A DNA stretch of 64,000 nt from Bdellovibrio reynosensis (lineage in GTDB: Bacteria > Bdellovibrionota > Bdellovibrionia > Bdellovibrionales > Bdellovibrionaceae), in contig NZ_CP093442.1 in NCBI RefSeq assembly GCF_022814725.1, positions 2,418,001 through 2,482,000 of the forward strand, read 5' to 3'. The notes beneath the pieces are model-generated. The model made no database searches. It saw only the letters and a program-made list of their open reading frames with translations, and was not told the origin of the DNA. Below, in pieces: positions 46,620 through 55,006 of the stretch. Positions within the stretch are counted from its first letter, which is position 1. Each line of letters begins with the position of its first letter. The translations under genes were made by a program, and so were the position numbers.

Positions 46620-49502
46620 CTAGTTGCCACCAAGTCTTAAAATTTTCATCTCTATTTCAGCACGATCCAACGCATTTGGCGAGAGTCCTAAATATTTATT
46701 ATAAGCTGTCGCCGCAGAGCGATTATCCCCGCGCAATTCATAAATGGCCCCTTGCTCGCGATAAATCTCGGCATAACCACTTTCCCGCGCAGATGCCAAT
46801 GCCAACATATCTTCAGCTACATCCATTGAGCCGGATTGTCTGTAACAAGTCGCCGACTTCACATAGATTTCTGCGCCTTGAGGACGCAGCTTCATGGCTT
46901 GAGAGTATTCAGCCGCACATTCAGCATACTGCTTTCTTGCCGTATAAACTTCCGCAGCTAAAATGTAGGAATCAGCAACATTCGGATTTAATTTCTTTTC
47001 CATTTTCGATGCTTCTAGCGCGGTTGTAAAATCCCCGGAAGAAAAGGCCGCTTTACCAATATAATAATGAGTTCGCGGATATTTCGGATTCAAACGCTGG
47101 ACCCTTTTAAACTGTTGAATAGCTTCATCAAACCGGCTTGTTTCTAAATACAGTTTTCCGGCTTGGAAAAGAGCTTCCCCATCTGTCGGATCTAAAATTG
47201 CTGCGTTTAAAAAAGCCTTTAAAGCCTTGTCATTTAAACCTAATGCTTTTTCACTTTCACCTAAACCAAGCCACGCCTTTTTGTTTTTCGGATCTGATTC
47301 AACAACCTTTTCATAAATTTCTTTAGATTGGGTGAAACGATCTTCAGATTTATAAATCTCAGCTAAGGCAATGCGGTAATCCAAGGTATAGGAAAAGCGT
47401 TTGATCAACTCGTTGAGGTAATTGATACCTGAATCCACACCATTGGTTTGCGCTAACATTTTTGCATAGGTGATTTGCGCTTCTGGATTTGTAGCATCGA
47501 TTTCAACAGCCTTGGTTGCATAGCGAATGGCGTCTTTAGCTGCGTTTTCTTTTCTTTCAATTTCTTTTTTATTAATCGGCATAATCGAACGGGCTAAAAT
47601 TCCATTTGCTTTTGAAAGCAAAATAAACGCTTCGATGTCACCGTCATAGGCCTTCACTGAGCGTAAAGCATAGTTAATCGCTCCAGGCATATTGTTTTTT
47701 CTAAACTCTAACATCGAAAGGCCCCGCAATACTTCATAGTTATTCGGCGCTATTCGCGTTGCGTTTGTAAGAATTGTTAATGCACCTATAAAGTCAAAAC
47801 GCTGAGACATATAGTCAGCTTGCAGAACGTAAGCAGAAACTAATTTCGGTTCTGCCTTAATTGCTTTATTAAGCCACTCAATAGCTTCAAAACTTTGATT
47901 AAGCTGCCATAAAGCTTTTGCTGCTTTCATCGCTGCCGTGCCATTTTTAGGATCAACTTCAAAGGCCGCCTTAAACTCTGCTTGCGCTGCTAGATAATCC
48001 CCTTGGCGAATGTACTGGTCACCTAGGTAAAGCAGTTCATTGTTTTTTCCTTTTTCACCTTTAACTTTGTCGTTACCACCCAAACGAATCACTAACTGAC
48101 GAAGCTCACTGTTGTTGGGATTTAAATCAAATCCACTTTGCGCGGCTTCAAGAGCTTTTCCTTTTTCACCACGCAAAAGATAAATCTCGGCTAAACAAGA
48201 ATATCCGTCTGCTAAAGTTAGGGCTGCGACTCTGCCTTTTGCTTCTAACGCTGTTGATAGATAGCTATAGGCTGTGTCTGATTTTTTAAAGCCACGATAA
48301 TCGATAATCCCAGCAAGGATTTTTGCTTCACGATGCCTTGGGTTTTTAGCTAAAACATTTTTTAAAATGCTTGATGCCGTATTAAAATCACCTGTTTCAT
48401 AGGAAACAGCGGCTAATGATACTAAGGGGTTTAGCCATTTATCCCACAGCTGTGATGCCTTTTCATAATATGGGATAGCATTCGTATAATCATGCTCCCC
48501 GCGCAGAAGCTCTGCCTTAAAATCGTAAAGAACTGGCAGTAACGAAAACGGTTCGTTGCTTTCAAGTGTTGCTTCAATCACACCTTTTGCTTCTTTAAAG
48601 CGACCTGAAGTCATGAGCTTTACCGTTTCGCACACTTGTCCAAAGGGACTGATAACGTTTAAGGCTCTTGTTGATTGGGTCATCGTAACAATGGTTTTAA
48701 TATCCTGCGCATCTTGAACGGCAAAGGGCCAAAGCTCTTTATAAACGACACAAAGAAGACCGCGCACCTCTAAATTCATGCCAGAACCTTCAATGATCGT
48801 AACAAGTTTATTCTGCGCCTCTAGGTAGGATTCAAAGGTGTCTTGTTCAATAGAAAAAATGGCTTCGTTTAATTTAACCTTAACCTGTTCTTCAGACATG
48901 GTACTGGTAGATTTTTTTGGCGCAAGTAAGTGAATTTTTGTGCCATCAGAAGGACCTTGTTCCCACAATAAAAACACCGCCGCTAAAATGACAATCACAA
49001 GAACGAATGCTGGCAAACGGAGATTTTTAAAAAGTTCCCCTTTTTCCATATTCTTGATGTTTGATAAATCGATGACCGATTCTGACTTTACGTTCGCAAT
49101 GGGGATAGATGCCGGTTGCACGTTCTGAGGAACGTCATACACATCCACTTTTTGTTTGGATTTTTCAATTTTGATATTCGCAAAGCTTTCTAAAGACGGC
49201 AGAGAATCTTTAGGCTTTTGCTGCGGAGGTGGATGCACGATAACCGTTTCAGCTTCCATCTTTTGCGCTTTTTTTGGATCAACTTCAACGATACCTTCAA
49301 GAGCTTCAAGTAACTTGTCATAAAAAGCGGCTTCTTTAGAAATCAAAGTCCACTGACCGTCGGGAAGTTTTGAGATCATCTCTTGACCCGAAAAAACACC
49401 CTCACCAATCATGCGAAGAATGGCTTCAGTAGAATAAGGGCCCTTAACCTGACCCGTTCGTGTTTTAACAACCCAAGTAACCTGTATGCGCGACATAGAC
49501 AC
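46620..49502 (-). CDS. Large membrane protein with N-terminal GYF-like domain and TPR array
   Basis: A 960-residue protein. Residues about 5-70 resemble a bacterial GYF_2 domain (VKTRTGQVKGPYSTEAIL then GQWTLISKEAAFYD), a peptide-binding module. After a linker, one membrane helix lies near residues 163-182. The rest, about 200-955, is a long TPR superhelix, including GLNDKALKAFLNAAILDPTD and FDEAIQQFKRVQRLNPKY. The plan is a cytoplasmic or periplasmic protein-assembly scaffold anchored at the membrane. It is the first of a run ending with serS. No function can be assigned. Confidence 0.72.
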   Translation of the reverse strand: MSMSRIQVTWVVKTRTGQVKGPYSTEAILRMIGEGVFSGQEMISKLPDGQWTLISKEAAFYDKLLEALEGIVEVDPKKAQKMEAETVIVHPPPQQKPKDSLPSLESFANIKIEKSKQKVDVYDVPQNVQPASIPIANVKSESVIDLSNIKNMEKGELFKNLRLPAFVLVIVILAAVFLLWEQGPSDGTKIHLLAPKKSTSTMSEEQVKVKLNEAIFSIEQDTFESYLEAQNKLVTIIEGSGMNLEVRGLLCVVYKELWPFAVQDAQDIKTIVTMTQSTRALNVISPFGQVCETVKLMTSGRFKEAKGVIEATLESNEPFSLLPVLYDFKAELLRGEHDYTNAIPYYEKASQLWDKWLNPLVSLAAVSYETGDFNTASSILKNVLAKNPRHREAKILAGIIDYRGFKKSDTAYSYLSTALEAKGRVAALTLADGYSCLAEIYLLRGEKGKALEAAQSGFDLNPNNSELRQLVIRLGGNDKVKGEKGKNNELLYLGDQYIRQGDYLAAQAEFKAAFEVDPKNGTAAMKAAKALWQLNQSFEAIEWLNKAIKAEPKLVSAYVLQADYMSQRFDFIGALTILTNATRIAPNNYEVLRGLSMLEFRKNNMPGAINYALRSVKAYDGDIEAFILLSKANGILARSIMPINKKEIERKENAAKDAIRYATKAVEIDATNPEAQITYAKMLAQTNGVDSGINYLNELIKRFSYTLDYRIALAEIYKSEDRFTQSKEIYEKVVESDPKNKKAWLGLGESEKALGLNDKALKAFLNAAILDPTDGEALFQAGKLYLETSRFDEAIQQFKRVQRLNPKYPRTHYYIGKAAFSSGDFTTALEASKMEKKLNPNVADSYILAAEVYTARKQYAECAAEYSQAMKLRPQGAEIYVKSATCYRQSGSMDVAEDMLALASARESGYAEIYREQGAIYELRGDNRSAATAYNKYLGLSPNALDRAEIEMKILRLGGN

Positions 49503-49711
49503 TTGATTCTACTGAGGATTTTAACAAAGGACTATGAACCTGAACGGGGTCTTGAAAGTCCTGTGCTTTCGTCAAGGAAACACCCGAAAAAGTGGTTCCA
49601 AACTAGAACCTAGACCCATTCTGGAATTACCCCTAGTTCCGATTTGAGTGTGGCCAAGGAAGTGGGCGCAGCTCATCTCAAAATAAATGCGCTTCCGCAA
49701 CTGTCTCAAGT

Positions 49712-49727
49712 TGGCACAGCGATTGCT
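49712..49727 (+). promoter_or_regulatory. Consensus sigma54 promoter
   Basis: TGGCAC, five bases, TTGCT: the -24 and -12 elements are intact and correctly spaced. The transcript should start near 49739 and lead directly into the GTG at 49767. Upstream there is room for an activator site but I cannot identify one. Confidence 0.8.
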
Positions 49728-49766
49728 TTAAGGAATAGCGTTAGACGAATTTCCTGGAGTACGTAA

Positions 49767-50165
49767 GTGGTAAGAAACGCATTAATCGCAGTATACATCA
49801 TCATAGTTTTGACCATCTCTGCAGTTGCGCGTGCGGGTGTTCTTCCGAACAATGCACAAGGTGAAGACTTAGTTTCTTCTGGTGAATTGCAAAACTACAA
49901 CTTCAAAACTCACGTTGGTGAGATCGTTGCCTTAGCTGATGGCTCCCTTGTTTTAGCATTGGAAGATCAGCAAACATTCTTCTACGTAAAGGCACAATTC
50001 GATCTGACTCCTTATATTGGTTATAAAGTTATGATTAGCGGTATTGAACTTGAACATCAACTTGCTCCCAACTACGAGCTAGATATTGTGGACCCCCTCC
50101 CTAATATCAACTCTGGGAACAAAGCAGTCGTCTTCTTTGTGTTCGGTATCAGCGAGGTTAGATAA
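49767..50165 (+). CDS. Secreted protein under a sigma54 promoter
   Basis: A 132-residue protein starting at a GTG, eight bases after GGAG. The signal peptide (MVRNALIAVYIII to ARA) is followed by a small domain with GEIVALADGSLVLALEDQQTFFYV and a C-terminal DIVDPLPNINSG, which may be an OB-like beta domain. The gene has its own sigma54 promoter and two strong terminators in tandem, so it is highly insulated. No family name is certain. Confidence 0.68.
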   Translation: MVRNALIAVYIIIVLTISAVARAGVLPNNAQGEDLVSSGELQNYNFKTHVGEIVALADGSLVLALEDQQTFFYVKAQFDLTPYIGYKVMISGIELEHQLAPNYELDIVDPLPNINSGNKAVVFFVFGISEVR

Positions 50166-50182
50166 TAACCTGTGATCATTAA

Positions 50183-50228
50183 GTCTCAGCCCCATCCCCT
50201 CCGCGGGCTGAGACTTTTCTTTTTTTTC
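50183..50228 (+). terminator. First of two tandem terminators
   Basis: GTCTCAGCCC (50183-50192) pairs with GGGCTGAGAC (50205-50214), followed by a T-rich run. Confidence 0.85.
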
Positions 50229-50232
50229 CTAT

Positions 50233-50276
50233 AAAGGCCTACGGACCCCCTCCTGTTAGGCCTTTTTCTTTTTCTC
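50233..50276 (+). terminator. Second tandem terminator
   Basis: AAAGGCCTA (50233-50241) pairs with TAGGCCTTT (50257-50265), followed by TTCTTTTTCTC. A second stem directly after the first implies strong insulation of the sigma54 gene or a very short transcript. Confidence 0.75.
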
Positions 50277-50358
50277 TAAAGCAATGTTTTGCCACAAATT
50301 ACCCAGCAACAAGTTGGTCTGCAGATCCTTACATTAAACTATGTTGATGGAGGTTCGT

Positions 50359-50602
50359 ATGGGCATTATTTGGACAATCATCATTGGATTCTTAGTGGGC
50401 CCTTGTTGCTCGTTTCATCATGCCAGGAAAAGACAAGGCTGGTTTTATTCTTACTACGATTTTGGGTATTTTAGGTGCTGTTATAGGTGGTTACATTGGA
50501 CAAGCTTTGGGTTTCTATACTGTCGGGGAGCCTGCGGGATTTATAATGTCGGTGCTAGGTGCGCTCATCTTGCTTTTCATCGTCGGCAAATTTCGCAAAT
50601 AA
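50359..50602 (+). pseudogene. GlsB/YeaQ/YmgE-family small membrane protein gene, frameshifted
   Basis: An ATG at 50359 with GGAGG five bases upstream starts MGIIWTIIIGFLVG, the usual N-terminus of the transglycosylase-associated GlsB family. After GTGGGC the frame shifts: reading with one base of the CCC run at 50400-50402 removed continues LVARFIMPGKDKAGFIL to the stop at 50602, giving a normal 80-residue protein with two or three helices. As sequenced, the two parts are in different frames. It could be a mutation, a sequencing error, or rarely a programmed shift. These small membrane proteins are associated with stress. Confidence 0.75.
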
Positions 50603-50613
50603 GTAGGACAAAT

Positions 50614-50645
50614 AAAAAAGGGAGTTCATTCGGAACTCCCTTTTC
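50614..50645. terminator. Bidirectional terminator
   Basis: GGGAGTT (50620-50626) pairs with AACTCCC (50634-50640), with A-run and T-run flanks. It lies between the GlsB-type gene and murA. Confidence 0.8.
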
Positions 50646-50665
50646 ATTCGAATTTTCAAAATGAT

Positions 50666-51925
50666 TTATTCTTCAGTGACGCGGCGGATTTTAGCGCCTA
50701 GTGCTGATAACTTATCTTCAAGTTTTTCGTAACCGCGATCCAAGTGATAGATACGGTTTACAACTGTTTCACCACCGGCAACCAAACCTGCTAACACAAG
50801 TGAAGCACTTGCGCGTAAGTCTGTTGCCATCACTGGAGCACCGGTTAATTGACCTGGGCGACCGTGAACAACGGCCACTCTAGTTTTAGGAACGATGTCA
50901 GCACCTAAACGAATCAATTCTTGAACGTGCATGAAGCGATTTTCAAAAACTGTTTCAGAGATCACACTTGTTCCTCTTGCTACAGTCATCAAAGCCATAA
51001 ACTGAGCTTGAAGATCTGTTGGGAACATTGGATGCGGAGCTGTTGTGATGTCTACAGCATCCCACGCGTCAGTTTTATAAACTGTCATAGTGTCTTTAGT
51101 CGTATCAATTTTAAATCCAGCTTCACGCATTTTAGAGATCAGAGCTTCTAAGTGCGCTGGAACGCACTTTTCAACAGTCACTTGACCGTGAGTGATTGCA
51201 CCCGCGATCAAAAGTGTTCCTGCCTCAATACGGTCAGGCATGATTGAATGTTCGGCTGGTTTTAATTTTTCAACGCCATCAATAGTGATAACACTTGTAC
51301 CGTGACCAGAAATCTTCGCACCCATTTTGATTAGGTATTCAGCTAGATCTACGATCTCTGGTTCTTTTGCCGCATTTTCTAAAATCGTGCGACCTTCAGC
51401 AAGTGTTGCTGCCATCATGATGTTTTCAGTTCCGCCAACAGTTACTGTTTCAAACAGGAATGTAGAGCCTTTTAATTTTTTAGCATTCGCTTGAACGTAA
51501 CCTTCTTTTTGCGAGATCTCTGCGCCTAAAGCCTTAAAGCCTTCAAGATGCAAATCAATCGGACGGCTCCCGATCGCACAACCACCAGGTTGAGAAACCA
51601 CAGCTTCGCCGTATTTAGCTAAAAGAGGACCCATGCACAAGAAGCTTGCGCGCATTTTACGAACTAAGTCGTAGCTTGCTTCATAGCTTTGTAAGCGAGT
51701 CACGTTCACACGAAACTTATCGCCGTCCCAGCGAGTTGTGCAGCCTAGGCTTTCAAGAAGTGCGGCTGTTGACTCGATGTCTTTTAATTTTGGAACGTTT
51801 GTAAATACGTGCTCACCCTCTGCAAGCAAAGTTGAGAACAATAAAGGAAGAGCAGCATTTTTTGCGCCACTCGTAGCGACCGTACCTTGAAGTGGGCCAT
51901 TGCCCATGACTACCATTTTATCCAT
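50666..51925 (-). CDS. murA: UDP-N-acetylglucosamine 1-carboxyvinyltransferase
   Basis: Transfers enolpyruvate from PEP to UDP-GlcNAc, the first committed step of peptidoglycan synthesis. The 419-residue protein has the two-domain EPSP-synthase-like fold and the PEP-reactive Cys116 in QPGGCAIGSRPIDLHL, so it belongs to the fosfomycin-sensitive class by this residue. KNAALPLLF near the N-terminus and DLRASASLVLAGL near the end are family landmarks. Its ATG overlaps the prmC stop by one base. Confidence 0.97.
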   Translation of the reverse strand: MDKMVVMGNGPLQGTVATSGAKNAALPLLFSTLLAEGEHVFTNVPKLKDIESTAALLESLGCTTRWDGDKFRVNVTRLQSYEASYDLVRKMRASFLCMGPLLAKYGEAVVSQPGGCAIGSRPIDLHLEGFKALGAEISQKEGYVQANAKKLKGSTFLFETVTVGGTENIMMAATLAEGRTILENAAKEPEIVDLAEYLIKMGAKISGHGTSVITIDGVEKLKPAEHSIMPDRIEAGTLLIAGAITHGQVTVEKCVPAHLEALISKMREAGFKIDTTKDTMTVYKTDAWDAVDITTAPHPMFPTDLQAQFMALMTVARGTSVISETVFENRFMHVQELIRLGADIVPKTRVAVVHGRPGQLTGAPVMATDLRASASLVLAGLVAGGETVVNRIYHLDRGYEKLEDKLSALGAKIRRVTEE

Positions 51926-52800
51926 TAGGTTTCTCCACGAATGACTCTATCATGACCTGAAAGGTCTTTGGTTACACTGATTTCGTTAAATGTTCTTAAG
52001 CTTTCAAAGTGCTCTTTCGATGCATGGCCTTGGGTCATTCCCATTTCCATAAGCATGATGCCGGGATGATTTAGACTTGAAGCATATTGTTTTGACCAAT
52101 TTTTTATAAGCGCCAATCCATTATCATCAGCATACAGCGCTGAAGCCGGTTCAAATTTTTTAACATTGGCTTCAACTTGTGAATCATCATGGGCAATGTA
52201 GGGCGGATTTGAAACTAAAACGTCCACCTTATTACTGCCCACAAAGTCTTTGTAAGCTGACAGAACGACATCAGCATTTGCTGCATCGGTGTGAATGAAA
52301 CGAACGCGATCAGAAACTTCTAAACTTTGCGCATTTCTTTGCGCGACTTCCAGGGCTTTTTCGGAAAGATCTACTGCGATCAATTTTGCTTCAGGGAATT
52401 CTTTTAATAGACTTAAACCAATACAGCCAGAACCACAGCCTAAATCAATAATGCCTAAGTCGGTTTTTTTTGATTTGCCCCATTCAACTACTTCTTCAAC
52501 TATATGTTCTGTTTCAGGGCGGGGAATTAAAGTTGAAGAATTCACTTCAAAGCGGCTTTTATAAAAGTCGCGATAGCCTAGAATGTAAGCGACAGGCTCC
52601 CCTTGGGCGCGACGACGAACAAGTTCTCTTAAAACTGCCAGTTCATCTTCTTTCATGGGCTGATCAAAACGCAAATATAGCTGGATACGCTCTAGCTTTA
52701 AACCATGGGCTAACAACAGCTCAGCATCAAGACGGGGCGTCTCGAATTTTTTCTCTTTAAAGAACGCTGTTGTTTTATCTAAGATCTCTTTTAGTTTCAT
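51925..52800 (-). CDS. prmC: Release factor glutamine methyltransferase PrmC
   Basis: N5-methylates the glutamine of the GGQ motif in release factors. The 291-residue protein has an N-terminal helical domain and a SAM-binding fold with DLGCGSGCIGLSL and the substrate motif NPPY in VSNPPYIAH. It abuts prfA, its substrate gene, without an intergenic base, as in many bacteria. RPETEHIVEEVV is a further PrmC signature. Confidence 0.95.
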   Translation of the reverse strand: MKLKEILDKTTAFFKEKKFETPRLDAELLLAHGLKLERIQLYLRFDQPMKEDELAVLRELVRRRAQGEPVAYILGYRDFYKSRFEVNSSTLIPRPETEHIVEEVVEWGKSKKTDLGIIDLGCGSGCIGLSLLKEFPEAKLIAVDLSEKALEVAQRNAQSLEVSDRVRFIHTDAANADVVLSAYKDFVGSNKVDVLVSNPPYIAHDDSQVEANVKKFEPASALYADDNGLALIKNWSKQYASSLNHPGIMLMEMGMTQGHASKEHFESLRTFNEISVTKDLSGHDRVIRGET

Positions 52801-53877
52801 CTATTGTGCAGAGGTTTGCTTTTTTAAAGCCTCTGCTTGAAAGTTAGCAACGAGTGGATCAATCAGCAACTCAAATGAACCATTCATGACTTGGTCTAGC
52901 TGATGGATCGTCAAGCCGATACGGTGATCGGTGATACGCGTTTGCGGGAAGTTGTAAGTACGAATACGTTCAGAACGATCACCAGTTCCGATTTGCTCTA
53001 AACGGGCATCCGAAGCTTCTTTACGAACTTTTTCGTCTTCGATTTGTTGCAATTTAGCGTAAAGGATTTGGAAAGCGCGCTCTCTATTTGAAGATTGCGA
53101 TTTACCTTCCTGACACTTTACTTCAAGGCCCGTAGGAAGATGCACGACACGAACCGCAGATTCAGTTCTGTTCACCGACTGACCACCAGCACCTTGGGAG
53201 CGCATAGTTTCAATACGAACATCAGACATTGGAATCTTGATTTCGTTCACTTCAACTTCTGGGATGACAGCCACTGTTACGGTGGAAGTATGGATACGTC
53301 CCGCTGCTTCGGTCTTAGGAACTCGTTGCACGCGGTGAACGCCTGATTCGTATTTCAATTTACTGAATACAGAATCACCAGTAACGCTGGCGATGATCTC
53401 TTTAGCTCCGCCGGCATTGCCTTCAGAATAAGAAATCATTTCTACTTTCCAACCTTGAGAAGATGCATAGTGACCATAGCCACGGAACATCTCGTCAGCA
53501 AATAATGCCGCTTCGTCACCGCCGGCACCCGCACGAATTTCTAAGATAATATTCTTTTCGTCGTTAGGGTCTTTCGGTATCAGAGCGATTTTTAATTGCT
53601 GTTCTAGTTCTGGTAAAGCAGCTTCCAGCTCTTTAACCTCTTCACGGATCATTTCACGCATTTCTGGATCTTGTTCCGCAGTCAGAAGTTCTTTGCTGGC
53701 TTTTAAATTTTCGGTTTTCTTTTTAAAATCGCGATAAGGGATGACAATCTTTTCTAGATTTCCCAATTCTTTCATCAAAGCGCGGTACTGAGTTTGATTT
53801 GAAGCAATATCGGGTCTTTGAAGAGCCAGATTGACTTCTTCATAACGAGATTCCACCTCATTCAATTTTGAGAACAT
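52801..53877 (-). CDS. prfA: Peptide chain release factor 1
   Basis: Recognises UAA and UAG and triggers peptide release. The 358-residue protein has a helical N-terminus, the peptidyl-hydrolysis GGQ motif in [16 protein letters not shown], and the RF1 tail [18 protein letters not shown]. Its length and lack of a frameshift site rule out RF2. The gene heads prfA-prmC-murA and is separated from rpmE by hairpins. Confidence 0.96.
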   Translation of the reverse strand: MFSKLNEVESRYEEVNLALQRPDIASNQTQYRALMKELGNLEKIVIPYRDFKKKTENLKASKELLTAEQDPEMREMIREEVKELEAALPELEQQLKIALIPKDPNDEKNIILEIRAGAGGDEAALFADEMFRGYGHYASSQGWKVEMISYSEGNAGGAKEIIASVTGDSVFSKLKYESGVHRVQRVPKTEAAGRIHTSTVTVAVIPEVEVNEIKIPMSDVRIETMRSQGAGGQSVNRTESAVRVVHLPTGLEVKCQEGKSQSSNRERAFQILYAKLQQIEDEKVRKEASDARLEQIGTGDRSERIRTYNFPQTRITDHRIGLTIHQLDQVMNGSFELLIDPLVANFQAEALKKQTSAQ

Positions 53878-53938
53878 GCGAACCGCCTCTAGATCTATTG
53901 GTATTTCAAGATGATTTTCTAATTTGCCAACACTGGAA

Positions 53939-53998
53939 ATGAAAATGCGGTTCGAATGATGAACCGCATTTCATACACGAAGATCCTCCGAACGGAGG
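53939..53998 (-). terminator. Two hairpins after rpmE
   Basis: AAATGCGGTTC (53943-53953) pairs with GAACCGCATTT (53961-53971), an 11-bp stem, with a moderate T-rich tail on the minus strand. A second stem CCTCCG/CGGAGG lies at 53985-53998, just after the rpmE stop. Confidence 0.6.
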
Positions 53999-54006
53999 CC
54001 CGAAAT

Positions 54007-54252
54007 TTATTTCTTGCCGTAACGTTTTTTGAAACGATCGATACGACCTTCAGTATCCATCACACGTTGTTTACCAGTGAAGAAAGGGTGAGATGCAGAA
54101 GAGATCTCAACTTTGATCAATGGATATTCTTTGCCGTCTTCCCATTTAACTGTTTCGCTAGAGTGAAGAGTTGAAGTTCCCAAGAACGAGAAGTCGCAAG
54201 AGATGTCTTTAAATACTACTGTATTTACTTTTGGATGTAGGTTTTGTTTCAT
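54007..54252 (-). CDS. rpmE2: Ribosomal protein L31, type B
   Basis: An 81-residue L31. The stretch [20 protein letters not shown] is diagnostic. It has a single Cys (ISCDF) rather than the CxxC pair of zinc-binding L31, so it is the zinc-independent form. Such forms usually replace the zinc version when zinc is scarce, but here it lies in a housekeeping translation cluster (prfA, prmC, rho), and may be the only L31. Confidence 0.93.
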   Translation of the reverse strand: MKQNLHPKVNTVVFKDISCDFSFLGTSTLHSSETVKWEDGKEYPLIKVEISSASHPFFTGKQRVMDTEGRIDRFKKRYGKK

Positions 54253-54586
54253 GACCTGATTCCTTCTAAAAAATTTAACCTATGGGTCTGTTAAGATGTA
54301 ACGGTTTAACACAGCGGGTCCCCCCTGTCGAGAACTAATCGCTGCTTTTTTTGGCAGCGGGGCGGGCTTTCAGGCAATCTTTAAGTTCAGGCTTATCGTC
54401 GTAATATCATATATTTAGCTTTAGCTGGTGGGTGTTGCTGTAGCAGTATTTGCGGTGCAGTTCTTAGCAAGAGATCCAGACCCTTTGCCCTCTGGGGAGG
54501 ATTTGCTTTTTAGCCTCCGGCCCTCGGGAAAGTTGCAGCTGAAAACCCAAAACTCCATGCTGGGGCCATTAACAGGAGGACTTTTT
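54253..54586. other. Gene-free stretch between rpmE2 and a small secreted protein
   Basis: On the minus strand it should contain the rpmE2 leader. CGCTGC and GCAGCG enclosing a T7 loop (about 54341-54359) form a stem without terminator features. The stretch 54421-54586 has open frames on both strands with Ser-, Pro- and Gly-rich translations and no ribosome site; I do not call either. No RNA gene is recognised. Confidence 0.4.
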
Positions 54587-54955
54587 ATGAAGTACTTATT
54601 TATGGCCGCCACACTTTTCGGATTTTCTTCGGCCCATGCGGAAAGCATTTACTGTGCTTTTAATGACGTTAATTTAAAAGCGACTTACAGCTCTGAAACA
54701 AACAAGGTCACGATCGTGGCTCCGTCTGGTGAAACCCATGAGCTAAAGGGCACACTATATTTTCAGAAAAATGGAATTTTAAAAATTACGGCTGAAGGAA
54801 TCACTGAACACTTGTTAGTGGATACGACTTCCACATTCCACGATAAAGTCACAGACTCCATTTATCCATTCAAGGTCACGGCGGTTGCCGCTAGCACTTC
54901 CCTTACTGGGGGATGTGAAACGGACGAACTAAAAAGGGCTCAAAGAATTCCATAA
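54587..54955 (+). CDS. Small secreted protein
   Basis: About 122 residues starting at the ATG at 54587, seven bases after AGGAGG. It has a signal peptide (MKYLFMAATLFG to AHA), a compact beta-rich domain (SIYCAFNDVNLKATYS, THELKGTLYF) and two Cys, so one disulfide. A larger in-frame start upstream is not used. It stands alone with its own terminator. No family is recognised. Confidence 0.68.
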   Translation: MKYLFMAATLFGFSSAHAESIYCAFNDVNLKATYSSETNKVTIVAPSGETHELKGTLYFQKNGILKITAEGITEHLLVDTTSTFHDKVTDSIYPFKVTAVAASTSLTGGCETDELKRAQRIP

Positions 54956-54985
54956 AAAAAGGGAGTCATGAAGACTCCCTTTTTA
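54954..54985. terminator. Bidirectional terminator
   Basis: GGGAGTC (54961-54967) pairs with GACTCCC (54973-54979), flanked by A-run and T-run. It ends the secreted-protein gene and rho. Confidence 0.8.
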
Positions 54986-55006
54986 GTTTTTAATTTATCA
55001 AAAAAA

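Noticed and set aside
54421-54648. 75-codon minus-strand frame upstream of the secreted protein gene
   Set aside because: It overlaps the signal peptide of the supported plus-strand gene, has no ribosome site and low-complexity C-terminus.
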